A model generated the notes under the pieces. The model did not search any database. It saw only the letters and a program-made list of their open reading frames with translations, and was not told the origin of the DNA. A stretch of DNA of 25,000 nt from Chrysomallon squamiferum (lineage: Eukaryota; Mollusca; Gastropoda; Neomphalida; Peltospiridae). The stretch covers positions 10,382,083 to 10,407,082 of the forward strand of contig CM022670.1 of the NCBI GenBank assembly GCA_012295275.1, read 5' to 3'. Each line of letters starts with the position of its first letter. The stretch's first letter is position 1. This document shows positions 19,028-25,000 of this stretch, piece by piece. The position numbers and the translations under genes are program-made.

Positions 19028-19177
19028 ATAGGTAGCCAAAGTCATAATGAATAATATACACAATAAAGATGAAATTACATTTTCATATAATTCTATGGGT
19101 GGAGGATTAATGTGAATTAATTTAGCTGGTTTTTGTGATGTTATATTTTAGAAATATATACTGGTTTAACATTATGT
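18931..19177 (+). repeat. Dispersed repeat, copy B, right part with TA and CA arrays
   Basis: (TA)n at about 18931-18951 and CA units at 18952-19030 are followed by 19031-19177, which matches copy A from GGTAGCCAAAG to GGTTTAACATTATGT. Removing the 475-bp transposon restores a copy with the same arm-microsatellite-arm order as copy A. Confidence 0.8.
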
Positions 19178-20141
19178 TGAAAATTTAATTCTGTGATTGT
19201 AATAAAGATTTTCTCCTTTAAGAATCTTGATTAAAATATCACGATTAAAGTAATATATTTTTAGCTCTAACCGCAGGAGTCTAAAATAAAAAAAAGATTT
19301 ATTTTCTTAAATATAATTGGACCTTTTCTTTACAGTTTAAGGAAGTCATAACAAAAAGGAACAGAAATAACCAATAATCGTATCCTTTAGCAGTAATAAA
19401 ATAATTTACTGAATATGAAATTAAAAAAAAAAAAAATTAAAAGCCATAAGAAGATGCGTTGGATGTTTAAATCCTTTGAACAGGAATTTTAATCACTGGA
19501 TAAAATAGTAATAACGTTTGTGTCAATGCAGCACTAACCTACATTAGCTTTTAAACTGTTTAACGAGAATCTGTACATTTTTGTGGGACTTTATGTTTAA
19601 AATTTTGAAATCGTTAGAATCGTGAGCTGAGAAATCTAGTTTAGTCCCGTCAAAGTGTTTGGCTGTTGGGATCAAAAAGCATGGCGGATATTGCACTGGA
19701 GCAATCTTTTTTAAAAAATAAATTGCATTCGATTATTTTGCTAGAGATTCTTTCGTCAAGTAATATTTGACTTTATCTGAGGCAAAAAGTAGAAAAAAGG
19801 AAAAAAAAAAAATGAAAAGAAATGAAAAAACATATAAAATAAAAAATTATAATTATAAAGTTTAAACCGATGCTGCTTCCAGAATTAAGAAGGTGTGATG
19901 TAAAATCAGTGTATATATATAAAAAATATAAAAAATCGATCTTCATTTCTGGAAGAATTGAGCACACTGATCATTGTTGTAACTCAGCTACCTCTCGTTT
20001 CAGCTTTCGCTGTGGAAATCTGCTTATTAAAACCCCCTTGCTTCTAAATAAAAGAGTTTTAAAAAATATGAAGAGCCTATAGACTGATTCCAACGTTTTT
20101 CCTCTCTTGCAGTTATTAAGGGAAAACTTCCCCACTGCAAA
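19178..20141. other. Mostly unique AT-rich DNA; one ATGGCGG start, unassigned
   Basis: A runs lie at about 19422-19435 and 19799-19811. At 19681 the word ATGGCGG has A at -3 and G at +4. It opens 29 codons (19681-19770, starting MADIALEQSF) with no known relative. Frames at 19773-19967 (minus) and 19870-20082 (plus) show no domain. No transposon ends or RNA genes were recognised. Confidence 0.3.
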
Positions 20142-20171
20142 TGAAAACAAAACAAAACAAAACAAAACAAA
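20142..20171. repeat. (AAAAC)n pentanucleotide repeat
   Basis: About six units of AAAAC/CAAAA in tandem. Confidence 0.95.
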
Positions 20172-20285
20172 CGACCCAGCATGATAGAAACAGAAAAAAA
20201 TGTAAAAGCTGATCAATTAATTTTTCAATTCACTGGAATTTTGAGAAAAAATCAGCTTACTTCTGATTAAGTCTTGTCAACGTTT

Positions 20286-20306
20286 TTATTATTATTATTA
20301 TTATTA

Positions 20307-20338
<32 letters not shown>

Positions 20339-20390
20339 GCAATGTTATTGTTGTTGTTGTTGTTCTTCTTCTTCTTCTTCTTCTTGCTTT
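20286..20390. repeat. (ATT)n-(GTT)n-(CTT)n compound microsatellite
   Basis: (ATT)n at about 20286-20338 has one GTT variant. (GTT)n at about 20348-20363 and (CTT)n at about 20364-20385 follow. All share one 3-bp phase except at a GCAATG break near 20339. Confidence 0.93.
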
Positions 20391-20830
20391 TGTTGTTCTT
20401 TTTATTAGCCTTCTTTCAGTTTCCAGATGACTGGTAAAAAAGAGAACATCTTCATGGCAGGCTATATGTAGAAAATTAAAGCTTTGGGATTTCTTAAAGC
20501 GGAATTTGCATTTTGCATCACTGAAGATATAATGTCCTGAGAACCTTTTTAATAAAAGCAGCAAAAGCTGGCGTTTTGATCCAGCAGGGGAAAAAAAAAA
20601 AAAAAATGAGATGAATGACTTTGAGCTATATTGTCGAACAAATATTATTCATTAACTTTGATGGTGTTCTGGGAGCAAAAAAACATTCTAATACAAGAAG
20701 GCTTTTTATTTTGCTTGAAAACTACATTTCATCATGAACTTCAGCTAAAACGGGCTTCGTTTGGAATTCAATAAACGTGTTAAACTCCACGACTAGCAAA
20801 CACTCAGTTTCACTTCATGAGGCAGGCCTA
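20391..20830. other. Unique DNA, no gene seen
   Basis: An A run lies at about 20590-20606. The remainder is unique AT-rich DNA. A minus-strand frame at 20334-20564 begins in unique DNA but ends in the CTT/GTT array and has no recognisable domain. Confidence 0.5.
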
Positions 20831-21120
20831 TCAATCAAGAGTGTATTGCGCCAAGCATACACTTCTAAGCAATCGAACTCGTCCAGTCTAATGCCATTTT
20901 GATTCGAATTATGATATGAGCGACGCGACTTGTTTGCGGGAGCCAGCGAGCGATGAAGCGAAGGAAAATGTCACTTTTACGAGGTTTCCAAACAGTTCGC
21001 TTGACAAGCTGTAAATATCCCAGAGGTAATTGAATGGCTAAAGGAAAACGAAGATGCCCCGTTTTGCTTGGTGATAACGCTAAATGGTGAGCCGCCATTT
21101 TGAAAGACAACTCGTAACAG
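20831..21120 (-). promoter_or_regulatory. Higher-GC patch with a CAAAATGGCGGC start on the minus strand
   Basis: A unique patch with more CpG than its flanks. Reading the minus strand, TTCAAAATGGCGGC (ATGGCGGC at 21098-21091) is a good match to the YY1 element and also gives an ATG with A at -3 and G at +4. The frame from that ATG stays open for 77 codons (21098 to 20865), beginning MAAHHLALSPSKTGH. It is basic and moderately hydrophobic, with no domain I recognise. It could be a first coding exon with its promoter, or a chance open frame in a GC-richer patch. The combination is suggestive only. Confidence 0.3.
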
Positions 21121-21849
21121 ACGAAAAGCAGGAAACTGATTAAATTCTTTTATATCAGTTTGGTTGAAAATCAGTCATTCTTTGTTTAAAGGTACTCCAT
21201 CATATTTTGTCAGTATTATGAAGGTTTACAAAAGGAAATGGTAGAATTCTGTCACCCTTATTCTTTTTCAGTTAAAGTTAATTGATATTATTTTTTTTTC
21301 GTTGTTTGACAGTGAGTCGAACGTTCTTATGATTTCATGTTCAGTAATTAAATACAGATGATGCATAATTTTAATATCATTAGCAGTTGTTAGTAATTAT
21401 GTTTATTTATTTAATAGCAACGTTCTTTTTATATTATTAACCCCGAAGCTTTGGCACAATGGTTTTCTTCGACATATTTTAAAGCAGTCAAGTCTGATCC
21501 TTCAGTTTTAACATTTTAATAATTTAACTGTTGTATGTTTTCTATATGTGTTGGTACGAGTGTGTACATGAATGTGTTTGTGGGTGAGTTTGTATTTGCA
21601 GACACAACACATTCATTTATTTCTAGGATTTCTCTTTCTCTCGTGGTTTGCAATTTTGTCTTATTCAGACATTCTGAGAGGCCTGTAAATAATCCCACAG
21701 AGAAAAAATACGAGACTAGCACTTGCTAGATATTTATTTCGAATTATTATGGTGGTTTTTGTACACCCTCTTTTCACCGTAGTTAGTAAGTAAGTTTATC
21801 ATAATCATTTGTTTTCTGTTAACTGATCCTAAATGTCACTGAACTCGAC
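21121..21849. other. Mostly unique AT-rich DNA, no gene seen
   Basis: A short T run lies at about 21291-21299. Overlapping plus and minus frames at 21516-21729 cover the same DNA and show no domain. Nothing else was recognised. Confidence 0.5.
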
Positions 21850-22069
21850 TGACACTCGTTGCAAACACCCGGAAGGTTAGGCAACGTCGGACCGGAAATT
21901 AACGTCTTGGAAAGCCAGAACACAACATCTCGTTATCTCCCCTGGAGACGTGATTTCGCGAGAATAAGTTGCAGCAGAATTAATCCGCGCGCGAGCGACA
22001 AGACGAGTTCAGTCACGTGACTTATTATTTGCATTGTGTTTTGCGACTTGTCCGAGGCGTGTTGTCAAG
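21850..22069 (+). promoter_or_regulatory. CpG-rich patch with E-box palindrome, octamer and initiator-like YY1 motif; candidate promoter
   Basis: CpG frequency rises sharply here (for example TAATCCGCGCGCGAGCGAC near 21981-21999). A perfect 12-bp palindrome, AGTCACGTGACT (22011-22022), is an E-box of the USF/MITF class. ATTTGCAT (22027-22034) is an octamer (POU-type) motif. CAAGATGGCCG (22066-22076) resembles the YY1 element, which in TATA-less promoters often overlaps the start codon. No TATA box is evident. The ordered cluster of three motifs just ahead of a good start context makes this the best single promoter candidate, but motif matches of 8-12 bp are weak evidence alone. Confidence 0.4.
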
Positions 22070-22156
22070 ATGGCCGTTTCTTTGGTTTTCGAAAGTGGTG
22101 GCAAGATTTTAAAGAATACTCAGAGGTTGCTTTGTTTATTTAGCGTTTTTAAATGA
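22070..22156 (+). CDS. Possible first coding exon or short ORF downstream of the candidate promoter; unknown product
   Basis: The ATG at 22070 has A at -3 and G at +4, a strong Kozak context, and follows the CpG-rich patch directly. The frame runs 28 codons to TGA at 22154-22156, starting MAVSLVFESGGKILKN. If this is a spliced first exon, the donor would have to lie before the stop. The only nearby GT words (such as the one in AGAGGTTGCTT, about 22126) fit the donor consensus poorly. I recognise no protein family. It may equally be a short upstream ORF, part of a non-coding transcript, or chance. Confidence 0.15.
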   Translation: MAVSLVFESGGKILKNTQRLLCLFSVFK

Positions 22157-22199
22157 ACTTTGTTGTTTAATATTGACAAATAAAGTAGGCTTAAAAGTA

Positions 22200-22395
22200 C
22201 AAATAAATAAATAAACACATGCGTAAATAAATAAATAAATAAAAAATAAAAAATAAAATAAAATAAAATAAAATAAAATAAAATAAAATAAAATAAAATA
22301 AAATAAAATAAATAAAAAATAAATAAATAAAAAATAAATAAAATAAAATAAAATAAAATAAAATAAAATAAATAAATAAAATAAAAAATGATAAA
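22200..22395. repeat. (AAATA)n pentanucleotide array with AAAT flanks
   Basis: AAAT tetranucleotides (about 22200-22242) lead into pure AAATA pentanucleotides at about 22251-22312. An AAAT/AAAAAT break and a second AAATA block at about 22337-22372 follow. The two blocks have the same phase and look like one array interrupted by slippage. The 92-codon minus frame over it is a Phe/Tyr/Ile translation of the repeat. Confidence 0.95.
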
Positions 22396-23262
<867 letters not shown>

Positions 23263-23430
23263 TTAAATTTGTAAAAATAATTTCACAAAATTAGAGGCGG
23301 CTGAGATGGCTGTTACAAGTAATGAGGTTGCTAAAGAATGTGGGCTGGAAAATTGGTTCCGGCCTCCCACACCTTCTGACATTTTCTTTCTTGTAGACAC
23401 GTTTAAATAGAAACTGACACATTCACGAGT
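23263..23430. other. Small higher-GC patch with a short ATGGC-start ORF and a splice-acceptor-like tract
   Basis: The plus frame from the ATG at 23306 runs 34 codons to TAG at 23408-23410 and begins MAVTSNEVAKECGLEN. The frame is open upstream to about 23264. A pyrimidine tract ending TTTCTTTCTTGTAG at 23396, with TCTGAC about 16 nt before the AG, resembles a 3' splice site, but all three frames downstream of it soon stop. A minus frame (23263-23517) overlaps the same DNA. No family is recognised, and it could be chance. Confidence 0.2.
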
Positions 23431-23438
23431 TTGAAGAA

Positions 23439-23469
23439 AAAGAAGAAGAAGAAGAAGAAGAAAAAAAAG
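23439..23469. repeat. (GAA)n microsatellite
   Basis: AAGAAGAAG units at about 23439-23460 run into an A run ending at 23468. Confidence 0.93.
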
Positions 23470-23589
23470 ATAATTAGATTTGTGTAAGATAAAACGTAAC
23501 TCTTTGGATAAAAACACACTTCATTTGAAAAAATCCTCTCCTAGCAGTAAAATTAGAATATTTTTTCATCAGTCTTCCTACTTGTATTA

Positions 23590-23850
23590 AAGAACGAAAA
23601 CATACATACAAACATACATACTTACGAACTCACATACATACATACACACATACATACATACATTCACACACATACACACACACACATATATACATATATA
23701 TATATATGCACACACAAATTAATACATACATACATACATACATACATACATACAAACATAGATACATTCATATATTCACACAAACACACACCACCACACT
23801 GGCACACACACTCGCACACACGTACACACAGACGCACGCACACACTTCAA
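23590..23850. repeat. (CATA)n/(CA)n compound microsatellite
   Basis: CATACATA tetranucleotides (purest at about 23723-23755) alternate with CACACA blocks, a short (TA)n at about 23693-23706, and CACGCACG variants near the right end. Thr/His- and Cys/Val-rich frames across it are artefacts. Confidence 0.93.
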
Positions 23851-24287
23851 TACATAACTGGAGAAACCAAATATTTCTCGACGAGAAATCAAAACTAATG
23901 CGAATAAAACCATCGCTAAACATTTTAATACACTGGAAGCTTTTTAATTTCGTCACGAACTCTGCGTATACCGCTGTACGCAGACGCAGAATTATAACAA
24001 CACCGAAATGAAAATCAGCCGACTTATTTGACACTGTACACACGATCCGGCTTGATTACTGCAGGACAAGTGAGACATTTCACGGTTAAATCTATTGGAA
24101 TGCAATCACGATACATCCGGACTCACGTCTCATCATTATGTTCTATTTACGTCAGCAACTTTGTCTCCCGCTGTGACGTATTGTTGAACCACAATAAAAC
24201 GAAAACATTGTCAAGACATTCACCAGATCCTGAACACTGCTAAAATATTCGTATGATCGCTGATCTCTGGCATGCACACTCTTGTAG

Positions 24288-24292
<5 letters not shown>
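23851..24292. other. Unique patch of moderate GC with an inverted TACGTCA/TGACGTA pair
   Basis: Unique DNA between two CA/TG arrays. TACGTCA (24148-24154) and TGACGTA (24174-24180) are reverse complements 19 bp apart; each contains the TGACGT core of CREB/ATF sites. Frames at 23768-24043 (minus) and 24028-24243 (plus) show no domain. Confidence 0.35.
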
Positions 24293-24355
<63 letters not shown>

Positions 24356-24418
24356 GTGTGTGTGTCTGTGTTAGTGTGTCTGTCTGTGTGTGTGACCGTG
24401 TGTGTGTTTCTGTGTGTG
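24293..24418. repeat. (TG)n microsatellite
   Basis: Pure (TG)n at about 24293-24352, then TG units with TAG, TCTG and CCG interruptions to about 24418. Confidence 0.97.
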
Positions 24419-24894
24419 TATTATTAATATTACGCATCATATACAGAGACAAATGACAACATTAACGTGGTAATTAGTTTAAGTTGTATTTACATTTGAA
24501 AGTACCTTCTCTGTCAGTCTGTCTGTCTTAGCCGTCTATGTGTACATATACAAACGCAAAGACGCACACACGCACACAAGCACACACACAAACTGCGTCT
24601 AGGGTCGGAAGTTTTTTTTTATCAGCATCTCTATATTTTAAAAAATTAATTTCCAGCCTAATTCCTATCATTGTAACACAGATCTGTTCGTTTACGGGTT
24701 TTAAATTAAAGAGGAATATCTATATAACGGTTTGCTAGTTGGAATAAAAGCAATTATACAAAAATATCTGATAAAAAGATATATACTTACTGTCTTAATG
24801 AGGTACACACGTCATCGATCCGCACTGAAGAATGTAATTGGTTTTTAATGAAGATTTCATTTATGAAAATTGTCTTGTGAGTCGATATCGAAAA
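24419..24894. other. AT-rich unique DNA with short CA and GTCT repeats, no gene seen
   Basis: TCTGTCAGTCTGTCTGTCTT lies near 24510-24529 and an imperfect CA array at about 24541-24592. A T run follows at about 24613-24620. The 66-codon plus frame (24538-24738) starts in the CA array and has no domain. Confidence 0.55.
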
Positions 24895-25000
24895 TGTATA
24901 TATACATACACACATACTTCACATATATATATATATATACATACGTACACACTTTCGTACGTACATGCATATAAATACATTATTTAATCAGGGAATTATC
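24895..25000. repeat. TA/CATA/CGTA compound repeat at the window edge
   Basis: TATATA and CATACA units lead to (TA)n at about 24923-24938, followed by TACGTACA-type words to about 24970. The array may be complete here, since the last 30 bases are unique. Confidence 0.75.

Noticed and set aside
24240-24456. Thr-His and Cys-Val repeat proteins
   Set aside because: They are translations of the (TG)n array on both strands.

Overview
This is a eukaryotic, AT-rich, repeat-dominated window with no gene that can be recognised with confidence. There is no bacterial-style gene packing, and no tRNA, rRNA, CRISPR or viral signal was seen. The long open frames are almost all translations of simple repeats such as (GA)n, (TC)n, (AAT)n, (CA)n and poly-T. 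The very high density of long di-, tri- and pentanucleotide microsatellites, the AT-rich unique DNA between them, and the decayed DNA transposons suggest a large intron or intergenic region of an invertebrate with a big genome. A coleoid cephalopod (octopus-like mollusc) is my best guess, but that is inference from style and not from a diagnostic gene.

Layout. 1-3300: AT-rich DNA with (TTTA)n, (ATT)n, (TG)n and (GTT)n arrays and two patches of higher GC (about 1420-1790 and 2210-2500). 3330-3581: a small CpG-rich island ending in a (GA)n array. 3600-5260: AT-rich, with a degenerate T-rich tandem array. 5266-8430: unique patches broken by poly-T, (GA)n, an (AAT)n/(ATT)n inverted pair and CA-rich DNA. 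8439-8845: (TC)n and compound trinucleotides. 8890-10420: a degenerate array of roughly 65 bp units, interrupted by a complete 708-bp non-autonomous DNA transposon (9443-10150) flanked by TA. 10617-11180: a long (AAT)n field with a 178-bp higher-order duplication. 11200-13120: a unique patch, poly-T/poly-A, and a (GA)n/(TC)n inverted pair. 13122-13441: copy A of a dispersed repeat. 13970-14870: the strongest CpG-rich island. 15260-16430: CA/GA arrays, then a trinucleotide field with a 172-bp duplication. 17530-17912: (GATA)/(GA)n followed by a 25-bp minisatellite. 18230-19177: copy B of the dispersed repeat, split by a 475-bp Tigger-like element (18456-18930). 19200-22190: mostly unique, with two promoter-like patches. 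22200-25000: (AAATA)n, (TC)n, (TA)n, (CATA)n and (TG)n arrays with a few unique stretches.

The clearest results are two TA-flanked terminal-inverted-repeat elements; a dispersed repeat present twice, one copy carrying a nested insertion; and several higher-order tandem arrays hidden inside simple-repeat fields. A weaker but unusual pattern is the recurrence of ATGGCGG-type (YY1-like) motifs in the small islands of higher GC. These may be promoters or first exons of unannotated transcripts, or remnants of a dispersed sequence. I found no convincing undescribed protein system.
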